Assembly (NCBI GenBank): GCA_032164245.1
Contig: JAVMKO010000006.1
Location: forward strand, 7,455,001 to 7,519,000
Reading direction: 5' to 3'
DNA from: Sternotherus odoratus
Lineage: Eukaryota > Chordata > Testudines > Kinosternidae
Length of the DNA: 64,000 bases
Below, piece by piece: positions 54,643 to 64,000 of this stretch (the first letter of the stretch is position 1; the number at the start of each line of letters is the position of its first letter). The notes below the pieces were generated by a model. The model had not been told where the DNA came from and ran no database searches. It saw only the letters and a program-made list of their open reading frames with translations. The translations under genes were made by a program, and so were the position numbers.

Positions 54643-55602
54643 AGGGTATGGTTAGACTGGGGCTGTTTTAGCGCTAAAACCCTTCTTTAGCGCTGCAATA
54701 GCACTGCCAGGACACACGTTCAAGGCACTTTTTGCACTTTTACTGACGTTTTAAAGCGCTACTGGTAAACCTCAAAACGAGAGGAATAAAGCTTTTTGTG
54801 CTGCCATTTTAGCGCAAGGGTTGCAATGTGTACACCCCTTGCGATATAATGAGCCTCCAGCCTCCAGCATCCTGGCCCAGAATCCCCAATGCATCCTCTC
54901 TAGCCACCATTTAAAACTCTTCTGTCCCGTCCTCAGGTGACCCCATGTCAGAACCCTTCCCCATATTCATATAAAATTCGGAAACCGGGCCGCTCCTGCG
55001 GCAGGGCTGCCGGGTCCCCGCCGCTGTCCCGGGTCCCCGCCGCTGCGGGCAGGGCTGCGGGCGGGCTGCCTTTTCTCCACCGGTGGCGGCAGGGCTGCCG
55101 GTTCCCTGCCGCTGCGGACGGCAGCCCTGCCACACTCCCAGCCCCTGCCCCGGTCCCCGTTGCTGCGGCAGGGCTGCCGGGTCCCCTGCCGCTGTGGTCC
55201 CCGCCGCTGAAACCCCCCTCTGGGATCTTTAAAGCATCAAAATGTATCCTCTGGAGAGACTATTAACCTGAAAAGGATCTAAAATGCTAGATTACAATGC
55301 TTGGTAATTTTCTGTTTTTGTCCATTTCACTCTTATGGCTTGCTTGCACTGGAAAGTTTGGCTGCTTTAACTATACCAGTCCCCCCTCACCCCACTCCTT
55401 TGCAAAGAGGGTTGCACCCAGCTGAATGCTGGGATACCTGCCCTATCCCGCAACTGCTACTGCCGCCAAAAGCGGGACAAATGTGTACATTCTTTGGCGC
55501 TAGAGGGATTTAATGTGTACACCCTCTAGCGCAACACCTGTAGCGCTAAATAGGAACGCGCTATAAACAATAGCGCTACACCCTGTAGTCTAATCATACC
55601 CT
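54643..55602. mobile_element. hAT-type MITE of about 960 bp
   Basis: AGGGTATGGTTAGACT (54643-54658) and AGTCTAATCATACCCT (55587-55602) match as inverted repeats at 15 of 16 positions. Subterminal TAGCGCTAAA/TTTAGCGCT boxes recur on both sides. The interior 54985-55215 is a CpG- and GC-rich block with CCGCCGCTG and GGCAGGGCTGCCGG repeats. It has no transposase. No matching 8-bp TSD was found. Confidence 0.8.
54985..55215. repeat. GC-rich degenerate tandem repeat inside MITE
   Basis: GGCAGGGCTGCCGG and CCCGCCGCTGCGG blocks alternate at irregular 25-60 bp spacing. Overlapping open frames are compositional. Confidence 0.65.
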
Positions 55603-56048
55603 TGCTGAATAACTGAAAACACCAGGCTTCTTTTACATTAAACAGTATAACACTTCTTGAAAATAATTGAATTCTAACTTTGTAGACCATTTAGAGTCCA
55701 CTCTGGGATGAGACATCTTCTTTCTCATCACTTGGGAACTTGTATGTATCCCGGAATGAAAGCTCTCCTCAGTGAAGGTACAGTGCTTTCAATTTCAGAT
55801 CTTCAGTCAGCCTGTGTTCCTCCATGGTCCTATTAGTCCACGTGGGTGCGGTTATCAAAAGTACTTACTTGATTTAAGAACACAAAAGTCCAGACCTTCA
55901 ATGGGAATCCTGGTGTCAATGATCCTTCAGAGAATTAGGGGCCTAACTGACCCATAACAATTCTGTGAGCTACACTGGTGAGCAATCCAGTGTGGCAGGT
56001 GGTGCCATTAGCTAATTAGAATTGGAGCAGCTAAATTAGAGTAGGCTT

Positions 56049-56110
56049 TAGTATAGTATAGTATAGTATAGTATAGTATAGTATAGTATAGTATAGTATA
56101 GTATAGTATA
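56049..56110. repeat. (GTATA)n microsatellite, about 12 units
   Basis: Uninterrupted GTATA units run from 56051 to 56110. Confidence 0.95.
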
Positions 56111-56184
56111 AACATACAGCCTGCAGAAGCGCTTGGATCAACACTAAGAGTCCTAACAGGCTTGTCAGACTCACTGGGGCAGGA

Positions 56185-56228
56185 GCTGCCTTACATCCAC
56201 CTAACTCTGTAGTGTAGACCAGGCCTAA
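56185..56228. mobile_element. hAT-type MITE terminus fragment
   Basis: CTAACTCTGTAGTGTAGACC AGGCCTAAG resembles the outer end of the GTCTACACTA-type MITEs. Confidence 0.45.
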
Positions 56229-56999
56229 GCAGCACACTGATCAGGACTCCCGTGTTTAACACCTTTGTTTTTCCTCGAATGATCTTTTCTGGTTTGCTGA
56301 ATGGCAGAGGAGAAAAGTAGCAGTATATAGTTTGCTCAGGGTTGGTGCCAGCACTGACAATGTTCTGTTCTTTCGAATTCTTCTTTAGATGAGTGGTACC
56401 ACAGTCACCTCACAGAGTAGCAACACCAGCAGAGGGCAACAGCATGCCTTTATAACTAACATTTGGGGGATGAACCAGAAATACCTGGTGATCATTTGAA
56501 AATAAGACACATGAGAACAGTAGCTCCCAAGTTCTCCTTGGGTATTTTCCATTATGGGTCTTTTAAATTTTATCATCATCATTACATTGATCCATTAACA
56601 TAATTACAAATCCGTAACGAACTAAAGGCAATAACACGAATTAAAGTAAACAGAACTTTTCCCCATTAGTAGTTACAGAAACAGAAGAAAATCCTAAGGC
56701 AAATCCCACCATTCTTGTAGATGCAATAAAAATGGAAAATGCTTTCTCAGTAACAAGGGACAAAGAAAAATGCACAAAACATAACAATCTGGTACATAAT
56801 AAGCAGACATTTTTAAGAACCACAAATTGTTTTAGTGCACTGGAAAAATTACTTAGATAAATTCATTTGCATTCCAGGAGTAAAAAAACCATCCGGATCA
56901 TCATCTCCCTGCCGAGGTATAGTCTCTTGACATTTCCTGCTATTTACTTGTGATATTATTATTAATTACTTATTACAGTAGCATGTAGAAATCCCAACC

Positions 57000-57085
57000 A
57001 AGATTCAGGGCACCATCATGCTAAGCAGTGTACAGACAATTAATAAAGAAGATAGTTCCCGTCCCAGAGAGCTTATAATGTAGAT
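57000..57085 (-). mobile_element. SINE-like tail fragment, reverse orientation
   Basis: CTAAGCAGTGTACAGACAAT and GTTCCCGTCCCAGAGAGC, TTATAATGTAG parallel the reversed tail at 30060-30120. Confidence 0.5.
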
Positions 57086-57343
57086 AGAAACCTCTTAGCA
57101 GCAGTGAAGTAAAAACAAAAGACAGAAGCTTACAGATCTCCCATAATAGTATGTTCCATCTTTATTTCTCCTGGACTAATACTCTCCTAATCCACAAACT
57201 TCACTCGGGTGAGGCTATGGGGGAGTCCCCTAGGAGCTGACTCTGCAGTCTGAATGGCTACAAATCTGTGATGGATGAAGCATGTGCTTTGCTGAATCAG
57301 GGCCATGTAGCAGAAACACACCAGTTCTGTTGCCTTTTTAGAG

Positions 57344-57633
57344 CAGGGTTCTCAAACTTCACTGCACCATGGACCCCCTTCTGAAAACAAAAATGATTAG
57401 AAGACCCCCGGAGGGGGGACTGACGCCTGAGCCCCTCCGCTATGAGTGGGGTGGGGGGCAAAGCTGAAGCCCAAGGCAGGGGCCCTGTAACCTGAGCCCC
57501 ACCGTCCAGGGCTGAAACTCTCCATCTTTCGCTTCGGCCTGGGCTTCAACAAGTCTAAGCCAGCCCTGGTAACCCCATTAAAATGGGGTCGTGACCCACT
57601 TTGGGGTCCCAACCCACAGTTTGAGAACCACTG
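57344..57633. mobile_element. hAT-type MITE with degenerate 8-bp TSD
   Basis: CAGGGTTCTCAAACT (57344-57358) and AGTTTGAGAACCACTG (57618-57633) are near-perfect inverted repeats. The flanks TTTTAGAG and CTTTGGAG match at 6 of 8 positions. The interior has GGGGTCGTGACCC-type palindromes near the right end. Confidence 0.85.
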
Positions 57634-57689
57634 CTTTGGAGCATTCTGCTGCTACAGAGGAGGGGTTAACACCACACAATGAATAAAGC

Positions 57690-58625
57690 ATGATTCACCC
57701 CCAATCTATCTCGGCGTCACGTTGGACAGAACTCTCACATATTCTGACCATTTTACAAAGACAGCGAGTAAGGTCAAAATGAACAACAACCTGCTCGGAA
57801 AACTGGCCAGATTGACATGGGGAGCCAGTGCCCAAATGTTACGCTCTTCAGCCGTGGCACTCTGTTACTCAGTAGAGAAGTACTGCACTCCAGTTTGGGC
57901 TCACTCATCTCACACAAAGATGACCGATGTACAACTTAATTCCACCATGCATATTATTTCAGGCACATTTAAATCTACTCCTCTGCCATAGTTACGGGTT
58001 CTCTTCAATATTGCTCTTACCAGTGTTTGCAGAGAGGAAAGTGTAGCCAAGCTTGTGATGAAATTGTGTGATATGCCACATCTACCGCTAATTAGAGACT
58101 TCTTTAATGCACCAGATAGCCAACTGCCCTCATGTTGCCTGGTGTGGATAAGAGTCAGGGAGGTAGCAGTCTGGAATAGCAGAGGTAACAAAGTCCTGTG
58201 GCACCTTAAAGACTAACTATAAAGTTTTGAAGCATGAGCTTTCGTTACCTCTGGTGTGGATAAGTTTACCAGATGAGAGATGTACAGTAGAGGACACATG
58301 ACAAGCTTCACAGTCTGCAAAGAAAGTGAGAAATAATCATATTGTCTCGGACCCCATTCAACGTCAACCCAGATGTGATTTATCGCAAAGGCAATGGAGC
58401 CTTCTGAACCGGTTTCATATTGGACATGGAATTTGTGCTGCAGCAGGATGTCAGTGATGTTTTAGAGACAGTCCTCTCTGTGTCGACGTGGGCAGCCACA
58501 AACCATGACACGTATTGCTGAGGACTACAAAATGACTCCATTTCCTGAAGGTCTTCGTGTCTTGAACATCGTTGATAAGAATGCTGTGGTTTGGCTGGAC
58601 CGGATTGCATACGCCAAATAAATAA
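57690..58625 (+). pseudogene. Non-LTR retrotransposon C-terminal fragment
   Basis: Plus frame at 57722-57991: MDRTLTYSDHFTKTASKVK, NNNLLGKLARLTWGASAQML and LCYSVEKYCTPVWAHSSHTK, the RT thumb/C-terminal region of a LINE. The reading continues with LPLIRDFFNAP to the Penelope insertion at 58153. It resumes to RQWSLLNRFHIGHGICAAAG, PQTMTRIAEDYKMTPFPEGL and NAVVWLDRIA (58390-58610), the Cys/His-rich C-terminal block of such LINEs. It ends in AAATAAATAAATAGA, a simple tail. The sequence differs from the CR1 copies here, so it is a separate LINE family (a jockey/CR1-superfamily type is my best guess). Stops and frameshifts are present. It is inactive. Confidence 0.75.
58153..58250 (-). mobile_element. 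Penelope 3'-end copy with 14-bp TSD and internal deletion
   Basis: CTGGTGTGGATAAG flanks it at 58139-58152 and 58251-58264. The 98-bp insert starts AGTCAGGGAGGTAGCAG and contains GTCCTGTGGCACCTTAAAG and TGAAGCATGAGCTTTCG, then jumps to GTTACCT, the end of the inverted arm seen at 36825. It therefore looks like a copy of the palindromic form with most of the second arm deleted. It splits the LINE frame. Confidence 0.9.
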
Positions 58626-58629
58626 ATAG

Positions 58630-61600
58630 AGGCGGGGGTAAGATTTTATCTATAATGTTTATAAATATTGTAGATTATCTCCTTGCTCTTTGCTTTTCAG
58701 TTCAGGGCTCAGGAGGGACGGGGGGCGGGCGGGAGCAAGCAAACATAGTACAGCATTTAATACAATTCCTGAGCTAAACCAGAGATACAGGAAATCATTG
58801 TAGACAATACCTTGTTAACTTCCTAATGTGACCAAATTAAACAGTAAAACACAAACAAATAACACAGCGCTGTCTGTAACAGTCATTTCAAATGTCTGAC
58901 TCAATATCAGAAACATCAATTCATTCGGCAGCCACCAGAAGGGGAAACAATCATACACACTAAGGGATGGTGCCAACATAAAGCTCACACTTGCGTGAAA
59001 TTTGTATCTGCTACTGTTACCACAAAGACTAGATTTGGCTATAAAGGGAAAGATTGTAGGGGGGGACTATTGTTTATAGCATGTTCATTTTGCACAGTTG
59101 ATAGCATTTTATGTCTAATCAATTTTGCATATTTCCCTGTATAGAAAGCCAGGCTTTCCTGTTTCTCAGAGCACCAAGTGAAAGAAAAACACTCTAATGC
59201 TAAACCTACACAAATTGGCAGCAAGACTCTGGGGTAAGTGTAATACCTGAAACTACTTCTAATTAATGTTTTTAAACTCACTAAAGACCAGTTTCCACTA
59301 CCCTAACTCACACTGAGTAATACCTTATTCCAGAAGTAAGGCAGCTGAAATCAGTGGAACCATTTGCATAGTACAGTATTACTCACCATAAAGAGGGCAG
59401 AATTTGGCCCTAGAATTTAAGTTGATGATGTCTAAAGAGACAAGAGAGACAAAAGATGGGAAGGCAAATAACAGTCACGTAACACGCCCAGTACAGCACA
59501 GCGAGGAGTAAAATGTCCTCTTATATCTTCATTCAGTGCCCTAGCCACTGGCCTACATTACCTTCCCATGTGGAGTGCCATTGAAGTGAATAGGGCTCCT
59601 CATATGTCCATAGTCTGCTGCTTGATCAGATTGCAGGATCGAGGCCATAGTTAGGAGTGAGGGATACTGCACATATGACATTAGAGGGTCATGTTTGCTT
59701 GTTTCGAAGACGTAAGATTACTTACTAGTGTTGTAGCATGGCTGTTAAAGACACCTTGAACTAGTTTTCGACAAGGATGATGTAATTGGGGTGGGGAATC
59801 TACTATAAACACTAACTACAGATAATCTTAATTTAGTGCTATCTTGAGTCAAACAATTGCATATAAATTTTTAGCTCCTAAAATTTATTAGCAGCAAGGA
59901 GATGATGGTGTAACAAGTTGATGAAGAGTTGCTCTGAGATCATATTTAACTTCATTTGAGGCTTGTGGACTTTGCTTTCTTGTAGGAAGCACTCATTGTG
60001 CTTAGTACAGTAAAAACTGTCTCTTAAAACAAAAGGATGAAATAGTTCCCTTGACAAAGCCACAGCATTGTAATTATAAATCTGCCATGCTACATATTTT
60101 ATTACATTTTCATAGCAAAAGAGAGAATTTACGATGTGAGACAAAAAGCTCAGCTAGCCTTCATCTGTCGGCTGCATACTTATGTTAATTCATATCTGAA
60201 ATATTAGCTCATATTTGAACTGAATGTAAGATTTTAAACATCCTTTTAAACTCAAGTTTGTTGAAATTAAGAAGAATGTTCCACCTGTCTAGTTTAAAAG
60301 GAAAACAAGCAACATGAATGACTTGAACATCTGTGCAGAAAGGCCACTTAACTCATTGAATGTCCCGCCAAAAAACCCCAAACCCTACAAGAGATAGTAT
60401 CCTAAAAAGGCTGCCTCAATCACATGGGAGTAGTAAACCAAGATAACACTGCTGGTCCATGCAGTGTTGGTGTAGCAAGTGGGTCCCATACTGACTAGGG
60501 GGCTTTCTCAGGGCACCTGGCTGGTTGGGCTGGCAGAGCCTGTAGTAGTTTTGGTCTCCTTCTTTCTAGGGAAAGGAAAGGCTGCAGCCCTTTGTGGTGT
60601 TGTGCTGGCCCAATGGGATCACACTTTCTTCTGCATTTGCCTGGACCTTTAAGGTTGAAATTCCAGTTTGCTCCACCACATCATTTCCACAGAGATCTTT
60701 CTGAGCAAATCAGGAGGTTACAGGTACCCAGATAACATGGTTCAATCTGGGCTGACGGTGAGTGAGCTTCACCTTTGGTCAGTCTAGAAAGCCTTGCCTC
60801 TTACTAGTAGTCCTGTCCCATATTTCACCAAGCAATAACAGGTGGCCTTTCAGGAATACAAAAAACATGAGATCAGAAGATGACTCCTTAAGGTACAGTT
60901 TTGGCTCCCCATTCCTTTAGGATCCTAGTTAAGGGGTGCAAACGGTCCAAGTTCCGCTAAACTCCTGTATGTCCTGCACGTTATTTCTTCACTCATACGT
61001 CCACTCATCCTTTCATTCTCTCTGCATTTCTGAAAATATTCAGGGCTTTTACTGGCAAAGAACTGTGGAACTGAACTAGCAACAATTTTGCTTAGTCTGA
61101 TAGGGTCGGAGTCACCCCTTGGCAACCAAGCTGTCTGAAATTCTATTAATATCAATTTTTTTGAAACTACAGAAAAATTACAAGTTTGCAAACCAAGCAA
61201 ACTGAAGTTCATAAAAGAACACCTCACTCACACCTCTCTCTCTCTTGAAAGGCGTCACAAGGAAGGAACCTGTCAATAGTATTTTGAGCAATGCTTCATG
61301 TCCTCTTTTAATGTCTTCTTTTTAAACAGTTTCCAAACTCCATCCCCTTTTGCTCCCAACTCAGAACAGACTAATAAGAACACCACCTCAGGGAAAAGAC
61401 TAGCACACAGACATACTTCCTCTTCAGAGGATCAAACAGACGAGACTGTTCCTTTTCAAGTTTTATTAATCCTGGTTCATAATTTCCACCACATCATTAG
61501 TCATTTCCTAGTATTGAATAGTTGGTAGCAGCAACATTAAGTAGTAAATAGCAAGATAATCATGGCACCTGCAATTCCTTGGTCGAGACTTGCCCACAAT

Positions 61601-61840
61601 CACGTATGGGTGAAAGGAGAAGAGGTACAAATTAAAAAAGCCAAACCATTTAAAACTGAAGGGTAGTTTTGATCTAGTGCTCATTTCTTTAATCTACATC
61701 ATCTCCCCAGCTGGCCCTGAATGTCAGCCATATGAGCTACTGCAGATCTTGTTCAAAGAGAGTATCAGAAAATGAACACTACGAACTGCAAGGCAGAAAG
61801 GAGGTTTGGAAATTAGGTGGCTTTTGCCAAAAATCTCCTA
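58630..61840. other. No gene recognised
   Basis: Mostly AT-rich unique sequence. A MIR-like scrap is possible at 59480-59575 (GTGCCCTAGCCACTGGCC). Short frames are unsupported. Confidence 0.4.
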
Positions 61841-61844
61841 GAGA

Positions 61845-61995
61845 GAAGGACTGGCTTTGTAAGAGGAGCTTGCTCATTATCATTTATTATGCTTGTAGCT
61901 TTTTTCTGACCCCTTTCCAGGTTGTCAATGTCCTTTTGAAAATGCGGACACCAGGACTGGACACAATAGTCAAGTGACTTAAAACGATCTGTTTT
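61845..61995 (-). mobile_element. CR1-L3-like LINE fragment
   Basis: CCCCTTTCCAGGTTGTCAATG, TCCTTTTGAAAATGCGGACA and CCAGGACTGGACACAATAGTC are the complement of a conserved CR1-L3-type coding segment. The frame is lost. Confidence 0.55.
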
Positions 61996-62817
61996 CTATA
62001 GGGGTTTTTTGGACCATCCTATAAAGGTTATTACAAAATCATCTTTCTTCTATAGGAGGGTTCAAAAGACCTACAGGAAGGCTATCATTGTCTTTTAATT
62101 TTTATAAGGGTTTAGACTAACTGCCATAGAATCCTCATGAATTTCTACAGAACCCCATGGTTTCACTCCTACTACGCTTCTCCGTAAGGCTCCAATACAA
62201 AATTGCCATTTGAGGATTTTCCTTTGATTGGAGGAGCCGTTGGAAGAATAGTGACTCAGAGTTACAGTTCCTCCCTTATTTTCGATGAAGGTAATTTTTC
62301 CATTTACTGGGAGTAGCGTCCTTCCCCACACATTTTTGACTGGCATTTTGGGTTGGAACCAAGGGCCTTCCCACTCCCTACCCCTCTTTGCTCATTGGCA
62401 TGTAGCGGAAGGAGATCCTTGGTACTGCCCCATCCTCAGCTCTCTTTGCCACCTCTCTACCCACCTCTTGGCAGTTGGGGAGTACATGCAGTCCCTGTTC
62501 TCTCCCAAACCCCTAGATGTGAGGTCCAGGGAACCCTAACAAGGTTGGAGTCTTAGCCCCCATCCCGCGGAGTTAAGCCAGCCACTACCTGTCGCTCACT
62601 CTGATGCTTTCTGGAATTAGGCCTGTGTAAGTGCTGTTCTTGGCCCAAGAACACATGCTTCTCCGCCTTGCTTCTTTCTCATTACATAATCAAACTCTCC
62701 ACCCACATCCGTTTTCCTCCACTCTCCAAGATGGTCATCATTCTAGCCTTGAGCTCACCTGCTGTAACTGTGCCCAGCTCCCCAAATGCAGTCAGAATGG
62801 GCATCTTGCTTAAGGTC

Positions 62818-62875
62818 TGATCCTCAGCTCACTGAAGTCAAAAGCCTTTCCATTCACCTCAGTGGGCTTAAGGCA
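62818..62875. repeat. Short hairpin-family relic
   Basis: CTGATCCTCAGCTCACTGAAG ... CACCTCAGTGGGCTTAAGG is an imperfect palindrome of the same general type as 38650-38725. Confidence 0.4.
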
Positions 62876-63019
62876 AAGCCCTCAGTTCCCAGCCTGGGAA
62901 CAGAGACATTTCTTGCCAGGTTGTTATCAGAATTGTGAAATAATTTCTTCTGCTCTCTCTTCATTAGTAAAGGCAATAGACTTGGGATGAAGGGACAACC
63001 TAAAGAGTAAAGGGAGAAT

Positions 63020-63115
63020 GGATAGCTTTGTGTTTATGGCAAAGGAGGAACAGGGTATATTCCTGGCTCCGCCACAGACATCCTGTGTGACGTTAGGTAA
63101 CAAGCCACTGTAGTC
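63020..63115 (+). mobile_element. MIR-like SINE fragment
   Basis: TATTCCTGGCTCCGCCACAG, ATCCTGTGTGACGTTAGG and CAAGCCACTG follow the MIR body in order. Confidence 0.5.
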
Positions 63116-63844
63116 AGATTTTGTAAGCAAGACACATCCCAGTCTCTCTTTTCACGGGCACAAACATTAGTAAAAAAATTAACTCACTTGCAGGTACAAA
63201 TAGAGAGTTAAATGTCTAACACCTAATTTGTATGCCTATAATTCACAGTGGCTGCAAAAATGTAGGTACAATTACAAAGCAGGTACAAAACTGTGCCTGC
63301 AATAATTCTCACTTTTAAAAGCCATGTAATCCATAAGCCATTTGCAGCGCACGCAACAACTTTAATAGCACTACACATTTATGAACAACGTTACATAGTA
63401 TGTGCCAATAGATAGATAGCATTCTGTATTAACTATTCTCTACATTTACATAATTTATTCAACTATTTTGTATATAGAACACACACATAAATTAATGTAA
63501 AAGAGCAGTAAAGTTACAAAGTCAAGAACTCAAAACTGATCAGGAGCCAGAATTCAAGTTGCCCAGCTCCCTGGTGCATATGCATTTTGAGACAATCTTT
63601 AATCACATGCTCACCTGCTATTTTTTCCACTGGACCCCTGCTTCATTCAGAATGGACAGTGCTCAATAATGGGAAGAACTTCAATATTTCTTATTATCCT
63701 CCTTGTTCAAGTATGGCCCCAGGCCTTATTTGTTGCACACCACCCAAGCCCTGCTCTGATTACAGAATTATTCATTTCCTCAAGCACCATGGAAAAGTCC
63801 TCATCGCTATGGTATGCTAGTGTTTTACTAACATAAGTGAATTC

Positions 63845-63905
63845 ATCTTCACAACAGCTCTGTGAGGCAACCTGGTACTGTTATCCCCGTTTGACTCATG
63901 GGGAA
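63845..63905 (-). mobile_element. MIR-like SINE fragment, reverse orientation
   Basis: CACAACAGCTCTGTGAGGCAA, CCTGGTACTGTTATCCCCG and TTTGACTCATGGGGAATGG match the reversed MIR 3' part. Confidence 0.45.
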
Positions 63906-64000
63906 TGGAGGCCAACGCTGCCAAGAGTCCACTAATTTTGGGTGCCCAATGGAAGATACCTAGGGCCAGATTTTTCAGAACACTCAATATTGTATAGCAC

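Overview
This window looks like a gene-poor, repeat-rich stretch of a reptile-type vertebrate nuclear genome, most likely a turtle. The evidence is the mix of mobile elements: CR1 LINEs with ATTCTATG-type 3' ends, CR1-L3-like relics, Penelope-like elements (PLEs), DIRS-type tyrosine-recombinase retroelements, a Ty3/Gypsy element with a SCAN-like gag, hAT-type MITEs, a Tigger-like MITE, a Helitron and MIR/CORE-type SINE relics. I could not assign any intact host protein-coding gene, rRNA, functional tRNA or CRISPR array. No bacterial-type gene organisation is present. All species statements are inference from family recognition, because no database search was possible.

Layout. 0-9 kb: mostly unique or ancient sequence with MITEs (2.35 and 6.2 kb), a 41-bp minisatellite (5.6 kb) and short ancient hairpin repeats. 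9.1-15.4 kb: a MITE at 9.1 kb, a CR1 3' half at 9.9-10.8 kb, and an unusual CR1 copy at 14.0-15.4 kb that keeps the endonuclease half but lacks the reverse transcriptase, followed by an unrecognised broken reading frame (15.4-16.3 kb). 18.1-20.3 kb: a decayed PLE (RT plus GIY-YIG endonuclease) into which a Tigger-like MITE and a hAT-type MITE have jumped. 23-24.7 kb: a CR1 relic, a short PLE 3'-end copy with a 13-bp target duplication, and a hAT element with perfect 16-bp TIRs, an 8-bp TSD and two internal minisatellites. 25.6-27.1 kb (minus strand): a DIRS-like relic in which gag reads directly into recombinase, split by a solo LTR with a 5-bp TSD.

32-37 kb is the densest nest. A DNA-transposon-like repeat was entered by a small Ty3/Gypsy element with paired LTRs, a tRNA-Pro-like primer site, a SCAN-like gag, an aspartic-protease-like segment and no RT/RNase H/integrase. 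It is followed by a broken Myb/SANT-like DNA-binding pseudogene, a G-rich minisatellite, and a DIRS RT/RNase H fragment carrying a PLE 3'-end insertion with perfect 84-bp inverted arms. 39-50 kb: CR1 ends, a CR1-L3 relic, a separate GIY-YIG relic, a SINE and an inverted-repeat element. 50.86-51.75 kb: a non-autonomous Helitron with a large internal satellite. 54.6-58.6 kb: a hAT-type MITE, a pentanucleotide microsatellite, another hAT-type MITE and a LINE C-terminal fragment interrupted by a third PLE 3'-end copy. 58.6-64 kb: mainly unique sequence with CR1/MIR-like scraps.

The elements do not form a host pathway. What can be read is insertion order: older CR1, PLE and DIRS copies serve as targets for younger MITEs, LTR elements and short PLE copies, several with intact target-site duplications. 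The most interesting signals are the palindromic PLE 3'-end derivative, the gag-to-recombinase DIRS derivative, and the single-frame gag/protease LTR element with an unrecognised Cys-containing tail.
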